From Dryomyza anilis (Eukaryota; Arthropoda; Insecta; Diptera; Dryomyzidae): 64,000 nucleotides of DNA. Within the stretch, counting starts at the first letter, position 1. The number at the start of each line of letters is the position of its first letter. Positions 9,425 to 20,378 of this stretch are shown here, in pieces. Below the pieces are notes generated by a model, which had not been told where the DNA came from, did not search any database, and worked only from the letters and a program-made list of their open reading frames with translations. Position numbers and translations under genes: made by a program. The stretch lies in the NCBI GenBank assembly GCA_951804985.1, contig OX638133.1, positions 37,473,963 to 37,537,962 on the forward strand. Reading direction: 5' to 3'.

Positions 9425-11164
9425 ATGCGGTGTTCGACGTTGTTGCTGGTATTCCTGGTGGTGGCAATCAGTTCACTGGGCCCTACAATGGTTCAGTCCA
9501 AGAACTATATGCGATGTGCGCTCGCAAAAGAGTTACTGACTAAATATGATATTAACAAAACGTTTCTTTCGAACTGTAAGTACAAATCTTTAATATTACC
9601 TATTTATTTGTAAGAAATATAATATATTAAAAATAAAATAAATATTTTGTGTCATTAGGGATCTGTTTGGTGGAACATGAGAGTAGTTTAGATACACGGA
9701 AAACAACTATTCTACCGGATGGTACCAGAAAGTATGGCCTATTTCAGATTAGTCTCGGTGATTGTGGGGAAGGACGAAATGCGGGCTTCTGCAAACGAAA
9801 GTGTAAAGGTATGTAGAAATAATAATAATAGTTTGGTGCAACAGTCCTGCAGAACTTAGGCCGGGCTCTTTCACCACATTAAGCTGTGCGAGTTATATTT
9901 GTTCTCTAAGTAGTGGGACCTACAGTTTTATGCCAAATCCGAACGGAGGGTGAGAGCTTTTCATAGTCAATATTTTACTCTCGTAGGTTTGCCATTTACT
10001 GCCGAGAGGTAGCGCGGTATGAACGCGGTTCTATGAAAAGATGTTGTTAGCCCCAGTCGAGCCTTGAACCTGGGACCTTTCGGCTCTCAGTCCAACGAAC
10101 TAACCTTGAGCTACCGACGCTACAATGTTGTAAAATAACATAAAATAGAACAAGATACGAAATAAACAAAATAAAGTTAACTTTTAGGAAAGTTTTAGAA
10201 AATATTTCTGGCAGTACTAGTTTTGCTTAGAATAATCGCGTCACAGACATTTGTATATTTCCTTCATATAGACCCAACATGTTTTTGGAAAGATCGGTCT
10301 ATACTTTAATATTTAGCTCAAATAAATAAGATATATTGTAATATAAGAAAGGTTTGTTTTTATCGAGAACCCTATCGTTTTCGTATCATTATAGATTATC
10401 GAAAACGATGCCCAATAAACGATATCGTTTGGTTTGCTAGGAATTTGTTTGTCAACAATTAAAACATTTTCGATGTCAAGTCGATATTTAAATTGCCAAA
10501 AACAACTACATCATTCAATACAGAAAAAAATTCATCAATATGATGAATTTATTCATAAATATTTTGAATTTTTTCAACAACTACCAGATTCATCATATTG
10601 ATACCACCGTTCATTAAATGACATATTGATCATTATATTTATATGAAATTATTCATACTATCGAACATCATACTGAAGAACTAAATATTCAATACAATGA
10701 ATATGAATCGTTATATTGATGAATTTGTTCATAATATTTATGAATATAATATTCTTTTACGAATTATTAAAAAAAAAATTAGAAAATAATACGATTTTTT
10801 TTTTTTCGAAAAATACAAATTTCGAAAAAAAAAACAAAAATACATAGTTTCGTTTTTATTGAAAAATCTATATTTTTGACATTAAAATCGACTATCAAAA
10901 ACGATAATTTAGCACCAAAAACAACATCGTCAAGATAACATTTAGTTTTAAATATTATGTTAATTGAATAAAATACCTTTATACCTTTAAATATTCCATT
11001 TCATTTTCCATTTTTCAGATTTCGCCGACGACAACATCGCCGACGATGTCGTCTGTGCCAAGGAGATCTTCAAACGTGACGGCTTTAAGCACTGGAAGGG
11101 CTGGAACCAGTCCTGCACCAACATAAGAAATCTTCCCAATCTTAAACAACTGTGCAATATATGA
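9425..11164 (+). CDS. c-type lysozyme-like secreted protein, three exons, catalytic Asp replaced
   Basis: Exons 9425-9575, 9659-9808 and 11019-11164 join to a 148-aa protein. Donors are GTAAGT and GTATGT; acceptors TTAG and TTTTTCAG; both junctions fall after the first base of a codon. The start is the ATG in GTCAACATG, a good fly start context. Residues 1-25 form a signal peptide (LLLVFLVVAISSLG). Eight cysteines (31, 53, 86, 95, 99, 113, 133, 146) match the four disulfides of glycosyl hydrolase family 22. The catalytic Glu is present (E58 in WICLVEHESS). The position of the catalytic Asp, just before YGLFQI, is K75, and the following loop is one residue short. I infer loss of muramidase activity, with a possible binding, sperm or immune role. 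It resembles the divergent lysozyme-like paralogues of Drosophila (CG11159/CG16756 type, from memory). The second intron (1210 bp) holds a SINE. Confidence 0.93.
9819..10123 (-). mobile_element. tRNA-derived SINE, copy 3, in lysozyme-like intron 2
   Basis: Antisense to the gene, starting about 10 bases after the intron's donor. It has the tRNA-like head at its right end (CTACCGACGC.. plus strand), the B-box complement CCTTGAACC, and the ATT tail at its left end. It is more diverged than the other copies (TTTGGTGCAACAG instead of TTTGGCGCTACAG). Confidence 0.85.
10354..10439. repeat. fragment of element S (CGATATCG words)
   Basis: TTTATCGAGAACCCTATCG.. to ATATCGTTTGGTTTGCTAGG matches the inner and right parts of element S at 38348-38872 and, inverted, the sequence at 31640-31790. 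Confidence 0.55.
10500..10775. repeat. TTCATAAT-word repeat in intron 2
   Basis: A stretch built from TTCATAATAT/ATTATGAAT-like words in both orientations, such as ATATGATGAATTTATTC and TTGATGAATTTGTTCATA. It resembles the interiors of the other word-repeat elements, but clean termini are not visible. Confidence 0.45.
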
Positions 11165-11178
11165 AATGTATATAACAC

Positions 11179-11184
11179 AATAAA
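11179..11184 (+). terminator. polyadenylation signal of the lysozyme-like gene
   Basis: AATAAA 15 bases after the stop codon; a second AATAAA lies at 11222-11227. Confidence 0.65.
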
Positions 11185-11189
11185 CTTAA

Positions 11190-12061
11190 ATCTTATACAG
11201 GGTGCATAATTTTGCAAAAATAATAAAATATTATCAAAGGAAGTCAAAATGTTGTGTCATCAGCTGACGACGAACCGGACTTAATTGTATATAATTAAGA
11301 GCAACAACAACAACAGAAAATATAGCGGCAACTGTTGCTGGTAAAACATTTCGTTTCTCGCGATTTGACTGAGAGACAGTACAAATCTTTTTTTTTAGTT
11401 TTTTTTTTTTAATTTTAAGGTAGCTTTGAAGAAGACGCCAATGCGAAAAGGCGGTAATTATGATGGTTTTTTGTTTGTTTCTGTTGCTGTTGCCGCTGCA
11501 AGTCTGTTGTCGGCAACAGTTCTAGCGGTTATCAACACCTTGCGTTTTGCGATGCCGCAAAGAAAAAGTGCTGAAGCGGTGTCAGCAACGAAACAACCAG
11601 GAACTGACTATAATTGTAATAATTGAGCAAAAGGTGCCGAAATTTTGTCAGTTGTCAGTAGAACTGAACGGTTGAACGAAAGTGTTAATATGTTGCTGCG
11701 GTTTATCAGAAGATGATGCTCAATACATATAAGGGAAATAAAGAAATATCCGAATAAGGAAGGAAGGTGATGAATATAAAGAGGATGCAAGAAAATAATA
11801 CGTACAACATGATCAGAAACAATTTACTTAAATCTAGTTTGAAGGTAACGTGAATTTATGATATGCGCTGCTTCACGTGTGACCAGTGTTACCAGATTGC
11901 CAGATTTATATGTTTTTTCTAGAGATGTTTGAGTTGCTAAACTGATTTTTTTTTTACAAAGAAAATAAATTTTTTAGTGATGATAAACAATTTTTTTTAC
12001 AACAAAAATAGATTTTTCAAATGCAAAACAGATGGAAACAAGTTTAAAAATTTGATCGTTA
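11190..12061. other. intergenic downstream of lysozyme-like gene
   Basis: Contains a GCAACAACAACAACAG-rich tract near 11300 and a short frame (about 11440-11626) with one hydrophobic segment and no recognisable domain. I do not call it a gene. Confidence 0.35.
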
Positions 12062-13790
12062 CACTCAAAATAAAATCTGCTTAAAATACACAAAATCGTT
12101 CGTGTATTTTACGAAAAAATTCGTGAAATTTACCCACGAAATATTTTTTAAAATGCACGAAAGAACTTTCGTAAATTTATGATAAAATTACGATTATAAT
12201 TGTTTATGTTACGAAACTATTCGTAGGTTATATCTACGAAAGCCATTCGTACATAATGCGAAAGATTCGAAATTTGTTGAATGATTGTGTATTTTTTTAC
12301 GAATGTATTCGTACATTTTACGAAAGTATTCGTACTTTTAACGATAGCATTCGTATATTTATGAAACATATGAAACATTTTACGAATCTTTCGTAAAATA
12401 CACGAATACTTTGTTAAAAGAAACTGCTGATGAAATTGACGATTCATAAAAATATGAAAAATATGCAATATGATACTTTTGACACAAACAGAATTAACAC
12501 ATTACAAACATTTTTGTATTTATTACGATCTATTTGCGCTCGCGATATCAATTAAATAATATATTTTATTTAAAAACTCTCGATGAAATGACGATTCATT
12601 CACAAAAATATGAAACATTATGCATTGATTTGATATTTATTCACTTTTTGCACAAACAGAACTCACAGATAACACATTTTTAAACTGTTTATATTTTGTA
12701 ACTATCTGCTTGCGACTGTGATACAAATTAAAATAAACGCAGCTCCAACTTGCTATTTGATGCAACTGATTTCTGTTTTTACTAATGATTCGTAAAAAAC
12801 ACGAATGTTTCGTAAAATTCTACATATAGCCTTAAAATTACGAAAATTTATTAATTTATTAGTAAAATGTAAAGCTCATTCGTAAAATATGTTATTCTTT
12901 CGTAAAATATGTTATTCAATCGTAAAAAAATTGTAATAGAACATAATACAACGAAAGTTTCGTAATTTAAACGAAATATTAGTAATTTTGTTGTTGTTTT
13001 AATTTTACTTTATTTTATTTTTTTTTTTATTCTAAAAAAAAACAAAAATTCAAATGTAATTATGAATACTCGTATTAGTCCTTTGGTTGGCTATTTTTCA
13101 AAAATAAATATGGCAACACTGCATGTGACTTATAATTTATTTGAAAAAAGTTGTCTGAACAAATAGCGACTCAATGCGAAATTAGCTAAATTCATTTTGT
13201 TAAATAAAATATATACACATTTGGTAATATAATTGATAATGAAGCTGCTATATATTACGCATGTATTCGTAATATTATAAAAAAAAAATGTATATGCAAA
13301 AATGGCATTGTAAAAATTACACAGAAAAATACACATTAGGCATGAGGTTGGAAAATGAAAAAGTTAGTTGTACCAACTAACTTCATTCGGTTAAATCGAA
13401 TGGTTTCCAAATTTGCTGGCGGAACTGCCATATTAGCCTATACACATGAAATATTAGTCTATACACACACCTAATGGTACTAAATCTGTACAAAATTGTT
13501 GTAAAACAGTTTGAAATTGGTTGTAGTCCAAACTACACCTCTCTATAAGAACCGACTAAGCGGTTGGGAAAACCGAATAAGTTGGTTGGCGCAACAAATC
13601 TCTATTCTGTACGAATATATTCGTGGAATGTTTTCGTAAAAATATGAAATGTGGTTCGTAAAAATGTGTTTCGTTATATATACGAATAACTTTCGTAAAT
13701 GAAATCTACTAATATTTTCGTAACATACACAAAAAATATGAGGAATTTTCTTTCGTATAATTCACATATTTGTAAAATAAAATTAGAGTC
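12062..13790. mobile_element. element K copy 1 (TTCGTAAAA-word element)
   Basis: Begins TA-CACTCAAAATAAAATC. The interior consists of dozens of TTCGTAAAA / TTTTACGAA words in both orientations around two unrelated blocks. The same order of blocks recurs at 37797-39179, whose right end is the clean ATTATTTTGAGTG-TA. The right end here (about 13790) is degenerate. Repeat R (13345-13618) is inserted in it. No protein. Confidence 0.65.
13345..13618 (-). repeat. repeat R, copy 2
   Basis: Reverse-oriented relative of 7385-7695, with the hairpin GTTAGTTGTACCAACTAAC at one end and GTTGGCGCAACAAATCTCTA at the other. It interrupts element K, so it is younger than that copy. Confidence 0.65.
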
Positions 13791-14696
13791 AATTTTACAA
13801 AAGTGAGGTCACTTGTAACCGATAATTGCTACAATTTGTTACTGCATTGCATTTAAATTTTCCTATTTTACGTATTATTTTAATAACAAAAAATAATATT
13901 AAGTTTTAATGTTTGTCTTTGCGATCAGTGATCTTCAGGTGATTCAATATTATTGCCCACACATGAAACCACATGCTCAGCGAGCGCACATTCTCATGAC
14001 ATGAATCATGTCGGAGCCAAAGTAGCGCCTGGTAACCACCGGTCGGTCGGTCCTATCCCCTACTTCCTCGCACAACAGCTGCAGCCTGCAGTTGCTGTCT
14101 AAAGTCTAGACATGCCTCCGCCGAAGACCGAAGGTTGTTTGTCTTGCTTTCCGGTGCACGAACAATGAGCAATAAACGAGGATGTTTGGCGAGGACGTGC
14201 ACTGCCGATCAATGTTGCCAATTCTTTCAGTTACCGTTTTAGTTTGCTTTGGCATTAAGTGCCCTTTTTAGTGCATTTTTTCGAGCTACAAAATTTTTTT
14301 TTTTCTACTTTTTGAGCACCGCAGTTGGTATTGTTAAAGCGCCCACATAAAGCAAAGATTTTTTATATATTTTTTGTATTTCGTATTACTCAAGTCATAA
14401 TAAATACGTGCGTGGGCGTTGCAGTTGGCGCTTGTGTTGCGCTGGATAAGATGATGAAACTTGGGAACATTGTGGTCGCGATCAATGTAGGTGGAGGTGA
14501 AACTGAATCGTTGAAGGATGTTTGTTTTGGTGCAGTAGGCGAATAGTTGACAATAATGAGATCGGATTTTTTTTTTTGGGAATGTCTACCCACGATCGGT
14601 GGTAATGCTTGCAGAAATATGACTATCTACTGATTTCCCAGAAAATACATATTTTATTGAAAAAAAAAATGTTTCAGTTGGAAATTTAGAATACCT
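13791..14696. other. intergenic, partly GC-richer
   Basis: From 13980 to 14240 base composition rises and there are CGGTCGGTCGGTC, CAGCTGCAGCCTGCAG and several E-box-like sites. This may be an enhancer, promoter or non-coding exon of a gene outside the window. No supported coding frame. Confidence 0.35.
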
Positions 14697-14699
14697 ACA

Positions 14700-14750
<51 letters not shown>

Positions 14751-16147
14751 AGAAATAAAGAAATAAAGAAATAAAGAAATAAAGAAATAAAGAAATAAAA
14801 AAATAAATAAATAAATAAATAAAGAAATAAAGAAATAAAGAAATAAAGAAATAAAGAAATAAAGAAATAAAGAAATAAAGAAATAAAGAAATAAAGAAAT
14901 AAAGAAATAAAGAAATAAAGAAATAAAGAAATAAAGAAATAAAGAAATAAAGAAATAAAGAAATAAAGAAATAAAGAAATAAAGAAATAAAGAAATAAAG
15001 AAATAAAGAAATAAAGAAATAAAGAAATAAAGAAATAAAGAAATAAAGAAATAAAGAAATAATGAAATAAAGAAATAAAGAAATAAAGAAATAAAGAAAT
15101 AAAGAAATAAAGAAATAAAGAAATAAAGAAATAAAGAAATAAAGAAATAAAGAAATAAAGAAATAAAGAAATAAAGAAATAAAGAAATAAAGAAATAAAG
15201 AAATAAAGAAATAAAGAAATAAAGAAATAAAGAAATAAAGAAATAAAGAAATAAAGAAATAAAGAAATAAAGAAATAAAGAAATAAAGAAATAAAGAAAT
15301 AAAGAAATAAAGAAATAAAGAAATAAAGAAATAAAGAAATAAAGAAATAAAGAAATAAAGAAATAAAGAAATAAAGAAATAAAGAAATAAAGAAATAAAG
15401 AAATAAAGAAATAAAGAAGTAAAGAAATAAAGAAATAAAGAAATAAAGAAATAAAGAAATAAAGAAATAAAGAAATAAAGAAATAAAGAAATAAAGAAAT
15501 AAAGAAATAAAGAAATAAAGAAATAGAGAAATAAAGAAATAAAGAAATAAAGAAATAAAGAAATAAAGAAATAAAGAAATAAAGAAATAAAGAAATAAAG
15601 AAATAAAGAAATAAAGAAATAAAGAAATAAAGAAATAGAGAAATAAAGAAATAAAGAAATAAAGAAATAAAGAAATAAAGAAATAAAGAAATAAAGAAAT
15701 AAAGAAATAAAGAAATAAAGAAGTAAAGAAATAAAGAAATAAAGAAATAAAGAAATAAAGAAATAAAGAAATAAAGAAATAAAGAAATAAAGAAATAAAG
15801 AAATAAAGAAATAAAGAAATAAAGAAATAAAGAAATAAAGAAATAGAGAAATAAAGAAATAAAGAAATAAAGAAATAAAGAAATAAAGAAATAAAGAAAT
15901 AAAGAAATAAAGAAATAAAGAAATAAAGAAATAAAGAAATAAAGAAATAAAGAAATAAAGAAATAAAGAAATAAAGAAATAAAGAAATAAAGAAATAAAG
16001 AAATAAAGAAATAAAGAAATAAAGAAATAAAGAAATAAAGAAATAAAGAAATAAAGAAATAAAGAAATAAAGAAATAAAGAAATAAAGAAAAAAAGAAAT
16101 AAAGAAATAAAGAAATACAGAAATACAGAAATAAAGAAATAAATAAA
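14697..16147. repeat. 1.45-kb microsatellite: (AAAT)n then (AAATAAAG)n
   Basis: About 55 bases of AAAT units lead into roughly 170 units of the 8-mer AAATAAAG, with another short AAAT patch near 14800. Rare variants (AAATAGAG, AAGTAAAG, one AAATAATG) are scattered. Read on the minus strand the 8-mer has no stop in any frame, so long artificial frames of FLYFFISL repeats appear; they are not genes. Arrays of this kind are prone to assembly collapse, so the true length is uncertain. Confidence 0.97.
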
Positions 16148-16437
16148 AAATGTGCCATTTGAACAAAATTTGGAATTATATTAGTAGGTATTGTTAACTT
16201 ATCATTATCTTCTATTAGTACTAAATCTAATAATAAGATCGCGTTTTTCTGAAAATTTACTACAATTTACGATCGGTGTTATTTCTTGCACACATTTTAC
16301 TGTAGATAGGTCAAGAATTTGTCATTGAACTCAGAATTATTATAAATTCAATTGAAAAATCAAATCATTTAACTTCTTAGTTATAAGTTTCAAATATAAT
16401 GTACATTGTAATGTGTATATCATTAAATCCACAACAG
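16148..16437. other. intergenic, nothing recognised
   Basis: AT-rich flank between the microsatellite and a SINE. Confidence 0.35.
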
Positions 16438-16439
16438 AC

Positions 16440-16747
16440 ATAATAATAGTTTGGCGCTACAGTCCTGTATAGAACTTCGGCCGAGCTCTCTCTCACCAAT
16501 TTGAGCTGTGCGTGTTATATTTGTACTCAAAGTGGAGGGACCTAAAGTTTATTGCCGAATCCGAACGGCGGGTGAGAGCTTTTCATATGCAATGGTTTTA
16601 CTCTCGTAGGTTTGCCATTTACTGACGAGAGGTAGCGCGGTATAGAAAAATGTTTTTATGAAAAGATGGTTAGCCCCAGTCCAGGCTTGAACCGGGGACC
16701 TTTCGGCTCGCAGTCCAACGCATTAACCACTGAGCTACCGCGGCTAC
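16440..16747 (-). mobile_element. tRNA-derived SINE, copy 4
   Basis: Full-length antisense copy, from the ATAATAATAG tail to GAGCTACCGCGGCTAC. A and B boxes are intact on the minus strand. No clear target duplication. Confidence 0.87.
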
Positions 16748-16904
16748 TTACATATTGTATCATACAGATTGTATCAATTGTACTTCGGATCTATTCCCTA
16801 TAGGGATGTATACGATATGTAAGTTTAAATACCGGATCGAGAATGTGCGGAACTTGTTATATTAACCACAAAAAAGTATACGTTTGGTATACGTTTTGCA
16901 CGGT

Positions 16905-17235
16905 AAGAAATGACCACACCAACCATGTATTAAAATTTAATCCATGTCAAGAATCAAAATAAATGTGTATTGTGATGTTGCATTAAATTCTAATACAATT
17001 TGTAAATTTTTCATTAGTAAGAAAGAGAGATACTTTTAATACAATGTTTATTACAAATAAAAGGATTTAATACAGTTTGTATTAAAGTTTAATGTAATGT
17101 AGCAGTATTACATTAAAAAATGGTAGTACTGCTTGTATTAAAATTTCTGATTTTTATTACCAAGTTGAAGTAATGATGTAATAATGTTTATAAATATATT
17201 CAATATTATATAGTAATATTATGGTATTATTTAAA
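16905..17235. repeat. word-repeat region (AATACAATTTGTATTAAA)
   Basis: Words ATTAAATTTAATAC / GTATTAAAATTT occur many times in both orientations (for example TAATACAATTTG and TTTGTATTAAAG). Composition resembles other word-repeat elements; the ends are not resolved. Confidence 0.4.
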
Positions 17236-17367
17236 AAAAAAAGTTTCAACGAAAGAAACAAATTTTCTTGGGCGTGTTTTGAAAATTAAATTCAATTCGG
17301 TTCAAATTCAAATATTTGATAAACATACATAAAATTGAATTCGTTTCACATATTTAATTGAAATATA

Positions 17368-17624
17368 TCGTCGTTGTAGAACTAAAAGTCACCAACTACA
17401 TTTTTAAAAACGCGAATTGTTCATTTACAAATATCTTTATATATCTTTCAATTTTTGATCGATGTGCTCAGTATTTGTACCAAATGATAAGAAAATGTGA
17501 ATCTATCAATAGGTATTTTAATTTTAAAAATATATCAATTACTTTTTGCAATAATTACCAACAAAGTTGAAATTTAAGATTTTCATAACAATGTATTTGG
17601 TGACTCTTAGTTCTACAACGACGA
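17368..17624. mobile_element. MITE-A copy 2
   Basis: 257 bp with TCGTCGTTGTAGAACT.. and its complement at the two ends, flanked by TA. Same interior as the copies at 1928 and 63396. It lies near the 3' end of the LINE tail. Confidence 0.9.
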
Positions 17625-17729
17625 TATATTTAATATATTTAATTAAAATTGAATTCTGGAAAAGCAAAAATCGATTGCATTAAAATTTTAATTCGATTTC
17701 GAACGAAACGATATACATATATATTTTTT

Positions 17730-18523
17730 TTAGAAATTAACCAACGCTCAGGGGATGCCCTCTTTCGTGCAATGTACAGTGTTGATCGTAAGAAAGGATT
17801 ATATGTTAAAGGGAGGAGGAAAGATGGAGTAGTGTCGGTGGATGTTTGCTTTAAATTTCCCAATATTAAAAATGTCGGGAAGAACAGACGCAGGGAGATT
17901 GTTCCACAAACGTATCGTGCGACTGAAGAATGAATTATCTCTGTAATGCGTGGTTCTGTTGAGAACCGAGTGAACTACGAAGGGGTGGGCTTGGTTCGAT
18001 GCCCGAGTAGAACGAGAGAATATACGACCTGGTGGAATCAGGCCATGTATTTCCCTCGAACACTTACCATTGTAATACCTATAAAACAGGCTTACACAAC
18101 CTACGGTCCTTCGGTGCTCAAGAGAACCAATAGAGGATGAAATATTTTCATCCCCTATTAAATATATTGCACGTTGTTGGATTCGATCCAGGAACTCCAA
18201 GGAAGATTTTGAAGCCCCTGCCCATATGTGCGAATTGTATTGCATCTTAGGCTGAATATAGGTGGTGTAGACAATGCGCGTTTCAAAAATCCGAGGCACT
18301 TGGCCGCTTCTTTCGCCACATCAAATATGTGATCATTCCAACGGAGGTCACATTGAATTGATATACCCAGAACGTCAAGAGCAGCTGACTGCACAATATC
18401 CACAGAGTCCATATTGAGGGGAGGGAGGGGTGAATCCATTCTTTTGTGAGATAACAGACAACATTGGGTCTTGCTAGCATTAAAATCAACTCTATTTGCA
18501 AGACCCCACTCGGTGATTGTTTT
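17730..18523 (-). pseudogene. LINE (non-LTR retrotransposon) reverse-transcriptase tail, 5'-truncated
   Basis: Minus strand encodes the region after the catalytic motifs of a non-LTR reverse transcriptase. First comes WGLANRVDFNASKTQCCLLS (about 18510 down), then ALDVLGISIQCDLRWNDHIF and EAAKCLGFLKRA. After a frame change near 18285 it continues with YIQPKMQYNSHIWAGA, LEHRRTVGCVSLFYRYY, SFFSRTIRLWNNLP and the terminal HRHYSIFPPPFNI followed by a stop. About a dozen residues are missing at the frame change. The catalytic YADD part and everything upstream are absent, as in a typical 5'-truncated insertion. The clade cannot be set from this piece. Confidence 0.85.
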
Positions 18524-20054
18524 AAGGGGAGCCTGGGGTAAAGTAGGACACGTTTTGTTATTCCTTCAAAATGGTACATTTGAATAATTTTTGAATTCTT
18601 TTGAAGGTTCTGTTCCATAGAATTTTTACATTAAAAGATTACATTACTTTTACATTAAAAGAATACCATTTATGCCTTTTAATCGATTTTTCAAAACAGC
18701 TCAATATTGGATTTGTTGAAAAATGTTGGGGTAAAGTGGGAAACTTTAATATTTTACCAAAATGCTATTTTAGCCTTTCTTTTTCACGTTTCTTGTATAC
18801 TCAGAACGAAGTCAAATATTTTAAAGAAAAAAATATAATAAGGTACACCCAGAAAAAAAATCCCTCGAATTCCATTAAAATTATAACAATTATTGATTTA
18901 AACTCAATGGAAATGTCATGGTATTTTCTAGTATTTAATGGTATTTTTCAATTAAAATAATAATTTATCCTATTGACTATTTTTAATAGTAAAAAAACTA
19001 TTACTTATATGTATAGTAGTTTTTTCTGCACACAGGGAAAAATCAATTTTGCAGGCAACATATTATGTTTGCTACAATATTTTTCTGAATTTCTGGACTT
19101 TTGAAATAAATCTATTTATAATACATAGCAATAAGTTATGAAATGAATACCAAAATAATTTTAAAATTTTTTATTTAGAAGTAACAGCCAATTAAAGTCG
19201 GAAATTTATGGCTGCAAACATCAATATGTTGCCTGCAAGCTGATTTTTCTTAGCGCGTGGGTGTAATAAATAAAGATTTGTAATGCCAGAAAAAAATAAG
19301 AGGAAAATAAGTGAAATTTTTTAAACATCACAGTAATTATGATAGACAAATAAGGAAAAAATTGTGTATTTACTCATTGTCAGAATATTTTGAGTGCAAG
19401 TATTTGCAGATTGTAGTTCATTGAATAGTTGAAATTGAATTTGTTCGTCATTTTAATCAAGCAAATTGTACAAAATAATTTTTCTTCTGATGGAGTTGAA
19501 GAATATTTGTTAATGTATTCTTAATGCTCCTGTTAAGGTGCGCTTCTCGACTGTCTTCTGCAATTTAGATCTTATCTAAAGATTACTTATCATTGTGTGT
19601 GGCCACGATTGAAGTTTTATTCTTGGTTAAACCAATTAAATAATTCATATAAAACAGTATTTTCACTAAAAATTACTACAAACATAGTTTCCCACTTTAC
19701 TACAGAACATGTTTCCTACTTTACCCCAATATCGCAATTTGAGCATGACTTAGCACCATTTAAGCAATGTTAAATTATTTGAAAACCTCATTTGTATTTC
19801 AAAAGACATACAATATGCGATATACCGTCTTAAATAAAATGGACAAAAATTATCACTTTTTGATAGACCAGCACTCTAAAAAAAACTTTCAAAATCATTT
19901 TTTTTTTCACTTGTTCTCAGAATGCAATAAAAAGTTTTTAATTTCATTATAACCATGGATGAAAAAGTTTATGCCATATTATGAAGTACTTGGCAATTGT
20001 TTTTATTTTTCAAAAATAAGTCCAATTTCCCACTTTACCACAGGTTCCTCTACT
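18524..20054. mobile_element. element N (GGTAAAGTGGGA termini)
   Basis: Left end GAGCCTGGGGTAAAGTAGGA; right end TTTCCCACTTTACCACAGG with CCTC beyond, forming imperfect inverted repeats. Extra subterminal copies of GGGGTAAAGTGGGA lie at about 18729 (direct) and 19686-19735 (inverted). The interior is non-coding apart from a nested MITE-B. Superfamily not recognised. Confidence 0.5.
18846..19263 (-). mobile_element. MITE-B copy in reverse, split by a nested CACAGGGAAA element
   Basis: Starts TA-CACCCAGAAAAAAAATCC and follows MITE-B in reverse (GGAAATGTCATGGTATTTT, TTTATCCTATTGACTATT). Close to its far end it is interrupted by about 225 bp running from CACAGGGAAAAATC with TTTTGCAGGCAACA to TGTTGCCTGCAAGCTGATTT and CGCGTG. 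The final GGGTG-TA of MITE-B follows at 19259-19265. The nested piece has its own inverted ends. Confidence 0.65.
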
Positions 20055-20159
20055 ATATATTTAAAGGAAACGAAACGTCTATTACAATTATCTAAATAGT
20101 TTAAGTTATTGATTTGTACACTTATTTTGTTGTTTTTCTAAATTAATATTTAAATTATA

Positions 20160-20378
20160 CACCCAGAAAAAATACTATATAAATAATAGTTTTTTACTAT
20201 TAAAAATAGTCAATAGGATAAATCATTATTTTAATCGGAAAATACCATTAAATACTAGAAAATACCATGACATTGCCATTGAGTTTATATGAGAAGATTT
20301 ATTTTTTGTATACTATTAAATCAATAATTGTCCTATTGACCAATTTTAATTGGATTTGAGTGAATTTTTATCCGGGTG
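20160..20378 (+). mobile_element. MITE-B copy (CACCCAGAAAAA)
   Basis: 219 bp, CACCCAGAAAAAATACTAT at the left and ATTTTTATCCGGGTG at the right, TA on both sides. The interior contains AATAGT / ACTATT and AATACCATTAAATACTAG words. Other copies: 18846, 29047, 43863, 63088 and 63309. Confidence 0.87.

Noticed and set aside
11440..11626. Short plus-strand frame with one hydrophobic segment after the lysozyme-like gene
   Set aside because: No domain, no splice or promoter support, and it lies in a CAACAACAG-rich tract common in fly non-coding DNA.
14586..16166. Long minus-strand open frames of hydrophobic FLYFFISL repeats
   Set aside because: They arise from the AAATAAAG microsatellite, which has no stop on the minus strand in any frame; several frames give the same peptide.
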